From the NCBI GenBank assembly GCA_020056305.1, contig JAGVIA010000035.1, positions 1-44,038 on the forward strand: 44,038 bases of DNA, given 5' to 3'. The notes beneath the pieces are model-generated. The model did not search any database. It saw only the letters and a list, made by a program, of their open reading frames with translations, and was not told where the DNA came from. Each line of letters begins with the position of its first letter. Positions within the stretch are counted from its first letter, which is position 1. The stretch is from an archaeon (GTDB lineage: Archaea > Micrarchaeota > Micrarchaeia > Anstonellales > Anstonellaceae). Position numbers and translations under genes: made by a program. Of the stretch, positions 6,804 through 14,189 are shown piece by piece.

Positions 6804-7877
6804 CTAGAAGTTCAACGACTCGACATCCGCAACCATCGGCTTCTCCTCTTCCTTGTTGTTTATGCCGAACATCTGCGCGCATTTCAATCCCGTCACAATG
6901 GCGGTGACTGAGACGTTCTGCCCGTTCTCCGGTGACAGGCGCGCGCCGACCTTGATGTCTGCGCTAGGGTCGAATTTCTCCGTTATTCCCTCGCCTATTG
7001 CAATAGCATCGCCAAGCGTGAGCTCTGCGCCGCCGTCTATGTGCAAAAGCGATGCCTTCGCGCCCTCATAGCTGACATCGAGGAGCGGGTGCGTCAGCGT
7101 GTTCTTGATGACGCGCTCGACTCGGTCCTGGCCAGTGCCCTCGCCGACTGAAATAAGCGCAATTCCGCCGTTTTCCATGACCGCGCGCACGTCCGCATAG
7201 TCAATATTCATAAGAGACGGGAACATTATGGTGTCCGCAATGCCGCGCACCGCCTTGCCGGTTATCATGTCCGCAAGCGTGAACGCCTCGTTTATCGGCA
7301 AGTTCGGCGCATATGCCGCAAGGCGGTTGTTGTCAATTACTATTACTGTGTCTGACTTTGCCGCAAGCTGGGAAAGCCCCCACTGCGCCTTCTTTAGCCG
7401 CGCCCTCTCAAGGGCAAACGGGTAGGTAACCATTGAGACGACCACTGCGCCCTGCTGCTTTGCGATTTCTGCAATTACCGGGGCTGCGCCAGTGCCTGTC
7501 CCGCCGCCCATGCCCGCCGTAAGGAACACAAGCTCATTTTCGCCGATTATTTCACGTATTTTTTCCCTTGAGGCTTCCGCGCACTTTGCGGCAACTTCCG
7601 GGAAGCCGCCTGCGCCCAATCCCTTTGTGACGCTCTGCCCGATAAGGACTTTTTTGTGCGCCTGCACCATGCGCAGATGTAGCGCATCGGTGTTTATGGC
7701 AACAGTTGTCGCCGACTTTATGCCGCCTTTCATGATGCGGTCAACGGTGTTGCACCCGCCGCCTCCAACGCCGATTACGGCAATCCGCACCTTGTCATTG
7801 GACATGAGCTCTTCGGTCGTTCCGGACCGCACATCCACCCTGGAAGTAGAAGCCTGCTTTATTATATCCTCAAACAT
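6804..7877 (-). CDS. ftsZ: Cell division protein FtsZ (copy 1)
   Basis: Tubulin-like GTPase of 357 residues that polymerises into the cytokinetic ring. N-terminal nucleotide-binding motifs GVGGGGCNTVDRI and the tubulin signature [10 protein letters not shown] are intact, as is the T7 synergy loop NIDYADVRAV with both acidic residues needed for GTP hydrolysis. The short C-terminal tail ends VADVESLNF, a possible partner-binding peptide. A clear Shine-Dalgarno, gaggtggg (complement of 7882-7889), lies 4 nt before the ATG at 7877, so the GTG at 7886 in the track is rejected. The transcript should begin near 7924, giving a leader of about 47 nt. A second, diverged ftsZ follows 1.7 kb away; assignment to FtsZ1 or FtsZ2 needs a tree. 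Confidence 0.97.
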   Translation of the reverse strand: MFEDIIKQASTSRVDVRSGTTEELMSNDKVRIAVIGVGGGGCNTVDRIMKGGIKSATTVAINTDALHLRMVQAHKKVLIGQSVTKGLGAGGFPEVAAKCAEASREKIREIIGENELVFLTAGMGGGTGTGAAPVIAEIAKQQGAVVVSMVTYPFALERARLKKAQWGLSQLAAKSDTVIVIDNNRLAAYAPNLPINEAFTLADMITGKAVRGIADTIMFPSLMNIDYADVRAVMENGGIALISVGEGTGQDRVERVIKNTLTHPLLDVSYEGAKASLLHIDGGAELTLGDAIAIGEGITEKFDPSADIKVGARLSPENGQNVSVTAIVTGLKCAQMFGINNKEEEKPMVADVESLNF

Positions 7878-7943
7878 CTGTCCCACCTCTATTTTAGTGC
7901 CTTTTTCGCACCAGTCTGGTCGCGATTCGGATTAATGGGCTCG

Positions 7944-7957
7944 ATATTTAAATATAT
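7944..7957 (-). promoter_or_regulatory. TATA box of ftsZ copy 1
   Basis: atatttaaatatat includes a 12-bp palindrome ATATTTAAATAT (7944-7955), about 72 nt before the ATG. Unlike most promoters here it leaves room for a real 5' leader with a Shine-Dalgarno. Confidence 0.6.
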
Positions 7958-7962
7958 TTCCT

Positions 7963-8133
7963 TTTTGCCACGGAGCTTGGTGGCAAAATCGTTGCAACGC
8001 AAGCGTTGCAAATCGGTTTTGCGGATTTTTTGGGAAATTCAATTCCGAATACCAAAATAAAAAATTCCGCAAAACATGCTTCATTTTACGCCGATAAAAT
8101 GCAAAACTTGTGCACCAATTATAAATTTTTTGC
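7963..8133. repeat. Cluster of hairpins and TTTTGC repeats upstream of ftsZ
   Basis: Consecutive perfect or near-perfect stems: TTTTGCCAC/GTGGCAAAA (7963-7971/7980-7988); TTGCAACGC/GCGTTGCAA (7992-8000/8003-8011); TTTTGCGGATTTTTT/AAAAAATTCCGCAAAA with one bulge (8017-8031/8059-8074); CATTTTA/TAAAATG (8082-8088/8095-8101). The hexamer TTTTGC or its complement occurs six times (7963, 7983, 8017, 8069, 8101, 8128). The first stem starts 8 bp upstream of the ftsZ TATA box. It could be operator array, structured RNA, or replication-linked iterons; none is proven. Confidence 0.6.
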
Positions 8134-8159
8134 AGCCAATCGCTTGCAGGGCGATACAT

Positions 8160-8285
8160 ATGTTCAACAACTACCTCATGTGCGAAGTGTGCAAGACCGA
8201 GCTGACAAGGCCGACTCAGAAGCAGATGATAGACAAGCAAGGCTTTGCGCATTCTTATTGCGCAGGCTGCTACCCGAAAAAATAA
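8160..8285 (+). CDS. Small zinc-ribbon-like protein (41 aa)
   Basis: A 41-residue peptide with CEVC near residue 8 and CAGC near residue 36, separated by 25 residues; the two CxxC knuckles could bind one zinc ion. No further domain. The track gives 69 aa from 8076, but the preceding 28 codons are of a different character and lie over the hairpin cluster. The ATG at 8160 is preferred; an internal ATG at 8178 begins directly at CEVC. A TATA-like ttataaatt (8120-8128) is about 35 nt upstream. Its stop is 3 bp from the convergent TrmB-like gene. Confidence 0.5.
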   Translation: MFNNYLMCEVCKTELTRPTQKQMIDKQGFAHSYCAGCYPKK

Positions 8286-8288
8286 ATC

Positions 8289-9029
8289 CTATTTCTTGGC
8301 GAGCTTCCACATCATGGCAAAATGGCTGTCGTAGGATTTCTTCAGCTTCGCGCTGCGAACGCGAATGCCGACAAAATCGTCCTCGAAAGGTATGAAGAAT
8401 ATTATCGTCTTCTCCCCGTAAATCATGATGGAGACCGGCAGCCTGTAAGGCGACGGGATGAACCTCACCTGCTGCAGCGGCGCGTCAAAATCCGGATGCC
8501 CCCTCATTTTCTCATCGGCAATCAGCCGCCTGCTTATCTTGCGCGCAACCCTTGCCTTCTGCCATTTCTCCCACCACTGCCGCGCAAGCCGGTAAGCCCC
8601 GCCGGTGTAGCCTACTGCGCGCTGCTCCCCCCGCTGCGTAAGCACATCTGCAAGCAAGGTCTTCATGCCCTCGACCCCGCGGAAAACCTCGACATCGGTG
8701 TCCTCTTTCGATTTCGGGATTTTCTTGAGCGCCGGTATTATCTGCGCAATCGCCATGCGCTCTTTTTCCAGCTCCTCCTCCTTCTCCTTTATGACATCAA
8801 GGAATTTTTCTGGCGCCGCAGCGGAAAAATACCGCCTGTTCTCGCGCACCACGTATGACACGAGCCCCTTGTTGAGCAGCCGGTTCAGCGCCTCATACAC
8901 GTGCGGGCGGGAAATTTTTGCCGATGCGGCAACCTTGCTCGCAAGGCACGGGCCTTCCTCAAGAAGCCGCAGGTAGACGTCAGCCTCGCTCTGCGTGAGG
9001 CCTGCCGGCATGAGAAGATGCGAGTCCAT
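8289..9029 (-). CDS. TrmB-family transcriptional regulator
   Basis: About 246 residues. The N-terminal winged helix (about 8-75, LTQSEADVYLRLLEEGPCLASKVAASAKISRPHVYEALNRL with the wing YVVRENRRYFSA) is typical of TrmB/SgrAR-type regulators, followed by a Lys/Glu-rich coiled coil (about 80-110) for dimerisation and a C-terminal effector domain. Archaeal TrmB proteins usually control sugar transport and central metabolism, but neither a sugar transporter nor a sugar pathway is adjacent, so the effector is unknown. Start chosen at 9029 because acttaaatatg lies about 28 nt upstream; the track extension to 9122 would overlap the divergent gene. Confidence 0.8.
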   Translation of the reverse strand: MDSHLLMPAGLTQSEADVYLRLLEEGPCLASKVAASAKISRPHVYEALNRLLNKGLVSYVVRENRRYFSAAAPEKFLDVIKEKEEELEKERMAIAQIIPALKKIPKSKEDTDVEVFRGVEGMKTLLADVLTQRGEQRAVGYTGGAYRLARQWWEKWQKARVARKISRRLIADEKMRGHPDFDAPLQQVRFIPSPYRLPVSIMIYGEKTIIFFIPFEDDFVGIRVRSAKLKKSYDSHFAMMWKLAKK

Positions 9030-9052
9030 AGTTGTACATGTGCAGGACAACA

Positions 9053-9063
9053 CATATTTAAGT
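9053..9063 (-). promoter_or_regulatory. TATA box of the TrmB-like gene
   Basis: Minus-strand tacttaaatat is centred about 28-29 nt before the ATG at 9029, giving a leaderless mRNA. Confidence 0.5.
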
Positions 9064-9080
9064 ATGCCATATTCCCCATT

Positions 9081-9090
9081 CCCATATGGG
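9081..9090. promoter_or_regulatory. Palindrome CCCATATGGG in the divergent intergenic region
   Basis: A perfect 10-bp palindrome flanked by CCCC and GGGG tracts (ccccatt on the left, gtgggg on the right) lies between the divergent TrmB-like gene and the 91-aa gene. It is a candidate autoregulatory operator; it also places a purine-rich Shine-Dalgarno-like ggggtgggg just before the ATG at 9100. Confidence 0.35.
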
Positions 9091-9099
9091 GTGGGGTGC

Positions 9100-9375
9100 A
9101 TGAAAAGCATTTGCGAGCACAAGTTTGAGCGGCCGAACCCGAAAAAGCCGGATTACAGCAGGCACAGTCATGACCTTGCAGCGATGACGGAGCTTTCCAT
9201 AAGAAAAAACCTGCGCACAGGCAATTTCGAAATTTTCAACACGCGCACATGCCAGGTTTTCTGGGATGTCCCCTCGCTTGCGGCTGCGGTAAAAATCGCA
9301 AACGAAATCGAGCAGGAGGAGAACACTGCCGCAAAATGCGGGCCGTCATGCCCTGGAAAAACGTGCGGCGCGTAA
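9100..9375 (+). CDS. Small Cys/His-containing hypothetical protein (91 aa)
   Basis: 91 residues beginning MKSICEHKFERP. A central stretch (TELSIRKNLRTGNFEIFNTRTCQVFW) looks like a compact beta unit, and the C terminus is Cys-rich (CGPSCPGKTCG), which may bind metal or be redox active. Family not recognised. A Shine-Dalgarno-like ggggtgggg directly precedes the ATG; the 126-aa track version would run over the TrmB promoter and is rejected. Divergent to the TrmB-like gene, so it is a possible regulatory target. Confidence 0.5.
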   Translation: MKSICEHKFERPNPKKPDYSRHSHDLAAMTELSIRKNLRTGNFEIFNTRTCQVFWDVPSLAAAVKIANEIEQEENTAAKCGPSCPGKTCGA

Positions 9376-9385
9376 GCTGCCGCGA

Positions 9386-9528
9386 ATAAATTTACAAAAA
9401 GAAGAGGAAAGAAAAATAACTGGAAAAACTCCAAGATAAAAAAATAAGCGCAAAGAAGGAAACGGCAAGAAGCGAATAAAGAATAGAAAAAGAAAGAAAA
9501 AATAAAAAAAGAAAAAAACCGGGTATTT
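9386..9528 (-). terminator. A-rich purine tract; multiple oligo-T terminators for ftsZ copy 2
   Basis: About 140 bp between convergent stops is almost pure A/G on the plus strand, with repeated aaaaa and aaaaaa runs. Read on the minus strand it is a polypyrimidine tract with at least five T runs immediately after ftsZ, suited to efficient multi-step termination. No ORF or RNA fold was seen in it. Confidence 0.5.
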
Positions 9529-10587
9529 CTACCCGATTATTTCGATGTCCGAGTAGGTCGGCTCTTTTGTTGGCTCGTCCAATGAGGTGCCAAACACGTT
9601 GGCTCCCTTGACGCCGGTCACAATGGCAACTATTTCAAGTTTCCCATCGTATCCCGGGATCAGCCTTGCGCCCCACTTCACGTTTGCCTCGGGGTCCATC
9701 TTCTCGGTGATGATTTCACCGGCTTTGATGGCGTCTCCGAGCGTGAGGTCAGCGCCTCCTGATATGTGGATAAGAGCTCCGTTTGCGCCCTCGTAGTCCA
9801 CATCGAGCAGCTTGTTTTTGAGCACGCCTTCTGCTGCAGACCTGACTTTGTCGGTTCCTTTCCCTTCACCTACTGCGATGAAGCCGACGCCGCCGCCCTG
9901 CACGATTGCGCGCACATCCGCAAAGTCGATGTTGATCAACGATGGCTGGGTGATTGTCCAAACAAGCCCACCGACTGCCTTTGCAAGGATTTCATCCGCA
10001 ACCGCGAATGCCTCATTCATCGGTAAGTTCGGGACAAGCTTGACAAGCCGGTTGTTGTCCAGCACTATGACGGAGTCCACGGTTTTGCGCAGCTTCGCGA
10101 TGCCCTCGTCAGCCTTCGCGCGCCTTGCGCGCTCCAGGTTGAACGGATAGGTCACGAACGCCACGGTTATTGCGCCCTGCTCCTTTGCGATTTCCGCAAT
10201 GACAGGAGCTGCGCCAGTTCCCGTTCCGCCTCCCATGCCTGCGCACAGGAAGACGAGATGCGCTCCCTCTAGCACTTTTTCCAATAATGGCCTGTCGACT
10301 TCGGCGGACTTCGCACCGGTCTCCGGGTATCCTCCTGCGCCAAGACCCTTGGTAACGCTTTTACCAATAAGTATCTTCTTGGCCTTCTCGTGTATCATGT
10401 TGAGGTGCTGCCTGTCAGTATTGACTGCCACAAGCTCGCATCCCTTGACGCCCGAGCGGATTAGCCGGTTTATGGTGTTGTTCCCGCCGCCTCCTATTCC
10501 TACTGTCACGATCTTAATTTGGTCTGAGCCAAAAGATTCCGGAGCTGGCTCCTGCTCTTCCAGTACTGACTTTACAAGGCTTTCCAT
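9529..10587 (-). CDS. ftsZ: Cell division protein FtsZ (copy 2)
   Basis: 352-residue FtsZ paralog. Intact motifs are [23 protein letters not shown] and the catalytic T7 loop [10 protein letters not shown]; the C-terminal tail ends TYSDIEIIG. It is clearly diverged from copy 1 throughout but both keep all GTPase residues, so both should polymerise. Many archaea use two FtsZ proteins with separate assembly and constriction roles. The N-terminal half (NNTINRL... [10 protein letters not shown]) resembles haloarchaeal FtsZ1, but this is an impression. The ATG at 10587 is chosen over the GTG at 10608: the TATA box at 10618-10625 predicts a start near 10596, leaving about 9 nt of leader. Confidence 0.96.
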   Translation of the reverse strand: MESLVKSVLEEQEPAPESFGSDQIKIVTVGIGGGGNNTINRLIRSGVKGCELVAVNTDRQHLNMIHEKAKKILIGKSVTKGLGAGGYPETGAKSAEVDRPLLEKVLEGAHLVFLCAGMGGGTGTGAAPVIAEIAKEQGAITVAFVTYPFNLERARRAKADEGIAKLRKTVDSVIVLDNNRLVKLVPNLPMNEAFAVADEILAKAVGGLVWTITQPSLINIDFADVRAIVQGGGVGFIAVGEGKGTDKVRSAAEGVLKNKLLDVDYEGANGALIHISGGADLTLGDAIKAGEIITEKMDPEANVKWGARLIPGYDGKLEIVAIVTGVKGANVFGTSLDEPTKEPTYSDIEIIG

Positions 10588-10617
10588 ACAGATCGCCAAG
10601 CGTTCCACTCACACGAG

Positions 10618-10625
10618 ATTTAAAT
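10618..10625 (-). promoter_or_regulatory. TATA box of ftsZ copy 2
   Basis: ATTTAAAT palindrome centred about 34 nt before the ATG at 10587 on the minus strand. Confidence 0.55.
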
Positions 10626-10675
10626 AGGTTCCCATCATGTGCCTGTTATAACGACGGAAAAAGAAATTCGAAAGC

Positions 10676-10714
10676 GCCGGCAAGCTGTTGTGGTGGACAA
10701 ATGCTACCATCGGC
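10676..10714. repeat. Inverted repeat in the ftsZ / restriction gene intergenic region
   Basis: GCCG (10676-10679) pairs CGGC (10711-10714) and TGGTGG (10691-10696) pairs CTACCA (10704-10709, one G:T), with loop acaaatg. It sits about 20 bp upstream of the TATA-like sequence of the restriction-modification gene and may be an operator; the rest of this 180-bp gap holds nothing else recognised. Confidence 0.3.
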
Positions 10715-10731
10715 AAGGCACTTTAATTAAG

Positions 10732-10739
10732 CTTTAAAT
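10732..10739 (+). promoter_or_regulatory. TATA-like box of the restriction-modification gene
   Basis: ctttaaat is centred about 33 nt before the ATG at 10769, predicting a leader of a few nucleotides. Confidence 0.45.
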
Positions 10740-10768
10740 CAGCCCATCCCATACTACTAACGAGCTTT

Positions 10769-13660
10769 ATGGTTCCAAAAGCAGAAGCCAGTTTTACAGA
10801 GCGCATTCTCAAGGCATTCCGAAAGATAAACTCCGAGATAACTGTAGATTCCCTTGAGCATGATTTCAGCCCGCGCCTTGTTGAGCATTTTGTCAAGGAA
10901 GTGCTCGGCTACCAAGGGAACGAATACATTTTCGAGCGCGGGAGGACCGACATAACGCTTCTTGATGAGAGCAAGCGCCGCGTTGTAGTCATGGAAACGA
11001 AACGCCCGAAAGAAAGCCTTGATGCGGAAAAATGGCGGATGCAGGCAGGCAAGTATGCCGACTCATCCACGCTTTTTGTCGGGCTCACCAACGGCTACCG
11101 CTTCCTGCTATGGCAGGTGAAGAAAGGCGGCGAGCGTGAACTCAAGGCGGACATTGATTTCAAGGGGCTCATCGCCTCCAAGCGGGCAAGCGAGGACAAG
11201 CTTACCACAAAGGAAACCGAGCAGCTTCTATTTCTCAATAATCTCACAAAAGAGCAGGTCTGGAGCGTGGACAAATACTCAAAGTTTGATGAGTATTACG
11301 CAACCATAGATGTTTCCGATGAGGGCGGCTTCTCAAAGCTCATTGAGCAGCTCAATTACATCTCAAACGACCTTTTGCGCCAATACACCTACTCTGCCTT
11401 TGACGAGTATTACGCGGGTTATGCGCAGTACAAGCAGACAAAGGGGGAGCTTGACGAGATAAAAAAAGCAAACGGCAACAACAAAAAGCACGCTGCCGAT
11501 ATTGCAAGGTTCGAGCTCAAGACTGAAGGCAAATACCAGAAATACGCATCTTTCTGGGGCTACTATTACTGGAAGGCTGTTTCCAACAGGCCAGATGACA
11601 AGGAGGAGGAGAACAAGCGCGTTTTCTGCCAAGAGTCCATTTATCTCCTTCTCAACAGGCTGCTATTCATCCGGATTTGCGAGGACAGGGGGCTTGTTTC
11701 CAAGAAAATCTCCAACGGCGGGGCCGAGAGGCTGCGCGAGCAGCTCATGGAGCCTGTTCTGGGGGACACCGGCGTTTTCAAGCAGATAGTGCAGTTCTCC
11801 TATGGCGGCGCCAAGAACATTTACCACCATTTCTATGAGAAAAACAACCCGCTTGACTGGTATGAAAGCGGGGACGGGGAGCTTAGCTCTGTGCTCAACA
11901 AGGTGCTGTGGATTCTGAACCAGTTCAACTTCGCCGGAGTTGACAGGGACATCCTTGGGAAATTGTACGAGAAATTCCTGCCCAAAGATGAGCGGAAAAA
12001 GCTTGGGGAATTTTATACGCCCGATGAAGTGATAGACTACATACTCGATGCGGTTGAGTATGTGCCCTCCAAGGCGATTGAGGGCAAGGATTTGATAGAC
12101 CCGGCCTGCGGCTCCGGCGGCTTCCTTGTGCGTGCCGCGCGGCGGCTGATTGCCCGGCAGGCGGTGAAGTTCGGGAAAGCCACGCCCAAAGAGGCGCTGG
12201 ACAACAAGCGCTGGAGCGAAGTTTATTCTAGGCTCACGCCCAAGGAATGCGAAGAGATTGTGAATTCCGTTGCCATGCACATACACGGCTTTGACATAAA
12301 CCCGTTTGCCGTGGGAATTTCTGAAATGAACCTGCTTTTCCAGATAATTGATTTGTATTCAAAGGCTGCAAAGGCAAATAATTCTTTCAAGGTGCCGCGC
12401 TTCAAGGTCTATGAAACCGATTCGCTTGAAATGCCTACCACACAGTCCAACTTGACGCATTTCTACGGTGCGACCGGGAAGAGCCTTGCGAAGGACAAGG
12501 ATGCAAGTGACGAGTTGAAAAGGAAGAAATACGATTTTGTGGTGGGAAATCCGCCTTATGTGAGAACACACGAACAAGAATTAACCAAAAATAGAATACT
12601 AACCGACTATTCTGATGTTGCAGAAGGGCAGTTCGACCTTTTCATTCCGTTTGTTAAATTTGGGTGGGAGTTGCTTAAACCCGAGGGAAAAGAAAGCTAT
12701 ATCATATCCAACAAACTTCTTTCCAATGACTATGCAAAAAAACTAAGGAAATTTTTACTTGAAAAAACTACGATTGAACAAATAATTGATTCTTCAGAAG
12801 TTTTGTGGTTTGAGGCATCTGTTTATCCGATAATTTTTGTTGTTAGGAAGGCTGAAAAGAATGGAAATATTGTTCCGCTTGGGCATATAACCTCGGAAGC
12901 GGAGCTGATTTGCGATAAGATTCATCTTATAGAGCTGCCAGTCGGACGCATAAGCGCGCTCTACAATTCCATCATACCATCAGTACAGTCGAAAAAGGAA
13001 TTTGATTTGCTTGTAAGGCTATCTGGTTTTGAGAAACATTTCAAAGTTTTTAGACCTAAACCAACAAGTGTTTCAATGATAGGTGAATCTGAATTAGCGG
13101 GGAAACCAGAGTTCGCGCAGGAGCAACACGTCCAAGTTGTTTCTAATGAAGATGTAAGGTCGTTTCATATAACTCCCCAAAATTGGTATATAGATAAAAA
13201 ATTGAAAGATACACCCGAAACCCCGCATGTTCTGATGAAAAAATTATGTAAGGATTTAACTGCATCACCAAATCCAGAAAAATTTGCAGCAGTAAATACC
13301 ACATATGTGGTTCAATCAGACAATAACCTTCCAGCAGAGCTTATATCTGCTATGATAAATTCAAAAGTTCTAAACTTCTATGCTAAACGATTATTTTTCT
13401 CCACACATATGCGTGGTGGTTACATAGAGCTTCGAACCAAACAAATCGAAAACCTGCCGGTCACACTTTCTAAGACAATCGCGCAAAAAGAAATTTCAAA
13501 AAAGATAACTGATAAAGTGAAGGAAATCCTCAAACTCAAGAAGAAGGACAAGACTGCGGACATCACAAAGCTGGAGATAGAAATAGACGACCTCGTTTTT
13601 GAGCTTTATGGAATTACGCCAGAGGAGAGGAAAATCATAGAGAAGGCAGTTGAAGGATGA
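10769..13660 (+). CDS. Type IIG-like restriction-modification enzyme (fused nuclease and N6-adenine methylase)
   Basis: 963 residues, the size of single-chain type IIG enzymes. An N-terminal PD-(D/E)xK nuclease of the HsdR-N type is suggested by GRTDITLLDESKRRVVVMETKRP (about 58-80; D, then ExK). A helical linker (about 120-400) leads to a gamma-class N6-adenine methylase with the AdoMet motif DPACGSGGFL (about 447) and catalytic NPPY (about 593). The C-terminal third is the Eco57I/TaqI-type target recognition region. No separate specificity subunit or methylase gene is adjacent. Base composition changes sharply at about 12,550: the first part is GC-rich like the neighbours, much of the rest AT-rich, consistent with target-domain exchange. 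Its 3' end overlaps a convergent gene by 26 bp. Confidence 0.85.
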   Translation: MVPKAEASFTERILKAFRKINSEITVDSLEHDFSPRLVEHFVKEVLGYQGNEYIFERGRTDITLLDESKRRVVVMETKRPKESLDAEKWRMQAGKYADSSTLFVGLTNGYRFLLWQVKKGGERELKADIDFKGLIASKRASEDKLTTKETEQLLFLNNLTKEQVWSVDKYSKFDEYYATIDVSDEGGFSKLIEQLNYISNDLLRQYTYSAFDEYYAGYAQYKQTKGELDEIKKANGNNKKHAADIARFELKTEGKYQKYASFWGYYYWKAVSNRPDDKEEENKRVFCQESIYLLLNRLLFIRICEDRGLVSKKISNGGAERLREQLMEPVLGDTGVFKQIVQFSYGGAKNIYHHFYEKNNPLDWYESGDGELSSVLNKVLWILNQFNFAGVDRDILGKLYEKFLPKDERKKLGEFYTPDEVIDYILDAVEYVPSKAIEGKDLIDPACGSGGFLVRAARRLIARQAVKFGKATPKEALDNKRWSEVYSRLTPKECEEIVNSVAMHIHGFDINPFAVGISEMNLLFQIIDLYSKAAKANNSFKVPRFKVYETDSLEMPTTQSNLTHFYGATGKSLAKDKDASDELKRKKYDFVVGNPPYVRTHEQELTKNRILTDYSDVAEGQFDLFIPFVKFGWELLKPEGKESYIISNKLLSNDYAKKLRKFLLEKTTIEQIIDSSEVLWFEASVYPIIFVVRKAEKNGNIVPLGHITSEAELICDKIHLIELPVGRISALYNSIIPSVQSKKEFDLLVRLSGFEKHFKVFRPKPTSVSMIGESELAGKPEFAQEQHVQVVSNEDVRSFHITPQNWYIDKKLKDTPETPHVLMKKLCKDLTASPNPEKFAAVNTTYVVQSDNNLPAELISAMINSKVLNFYAKRLFFSTHMRGGYIELRTKQIENLPVTLSKTIAQKEISKKITDKVKEILKLKKKDKTADITKLEIEIDDLVFELYGITPEERKIIEKAVEG

Positions 13661-14180
13661 AAAGTGGGAGATTATTACTTTCATTGTGTTGAAACACGTG
13701 TGGGAATTCACTATGGAATCCCTTCTTCTCTAGCTCTTTGAAAAACAAATCTCGTGTTTTTTCCAAGTCTGAAAATTTTCCTTCTTCATATTCATCATAT
13801 GAAAAGGGATGATGATCCAAATCATATAAATATTTTTTGCATTTTTGGCATTCTCCGTTCTCAAGAAACATCTTTGAAAGACCTGACAGATTCAGATGGA
13901 ATTGCTTATTCGGGCCGTGATTTTTCGGGTCAATGACAAATTCGATAGTATGGCTTTCTCTTGGCATCCGTCCTCCCTCATAGTCTGAAGAGTGAGTTAT
14001 CTTTATTATCGGAGTTCTATTATCTTTGTAGGGTTTTGCAAATTTATAGCTCAAGAAACTATATACTTCGCGTTCCTTTGTTGGAGCTAAAGTATTGGTT
14101 GTCTGCATAAACCTATCCCAAAAGATGGTTTCAGAGTGATACACTGTTTTTCCGTCAGTTCTGTCAATAAACTCTTCCAT
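13635..14180 (-). CDS. Hypothetical protein, AT-rich gene convergent with the restriction gene
   Basis: 181 residues, soluble, charged. One CxxC (GECQKCKKYLYDL, about 114) could be half a metal site; Asp/Glu-rich C-terminal half with DLDHHPFSYDEYEEG. No family recognised. The gene is AT-rich, like the 3' part of the restriction-modification gene it overlaps tail-to-tail, and unlike the ligase 9 bp upstream of its start region, so the pair may have arrived together. A role linked to restriction is only guilt by association. Confidence 0.6.
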   Translation of the reverse strand: MEEFIDRTDGKTVYHSETIFWDRFMQTTNTLAPTKEREVYSFLSYKFAKPYKDNRTPIIKITHSSDYEGGRMPRESHTIEFVIDPKNHGPNKQFHLNLSGLSKMFLENGECQKCKKYLYDLDHHPFSYDEYEEGKFSDLEKTRDLFFKELEKKGFHSEFPHVFQHNESNNLPLFILQLPSL

Positions 14181-14189
14181 CTTTTCGCC

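Noticed and set aside
7963-8133. Insertion sequence remnant or MITE
   Set aside because: No terminal inverted repeats bounding the whole cluster, no target duplication and no transposase fragment were found; kept as an unexplained repeat cluster instead.
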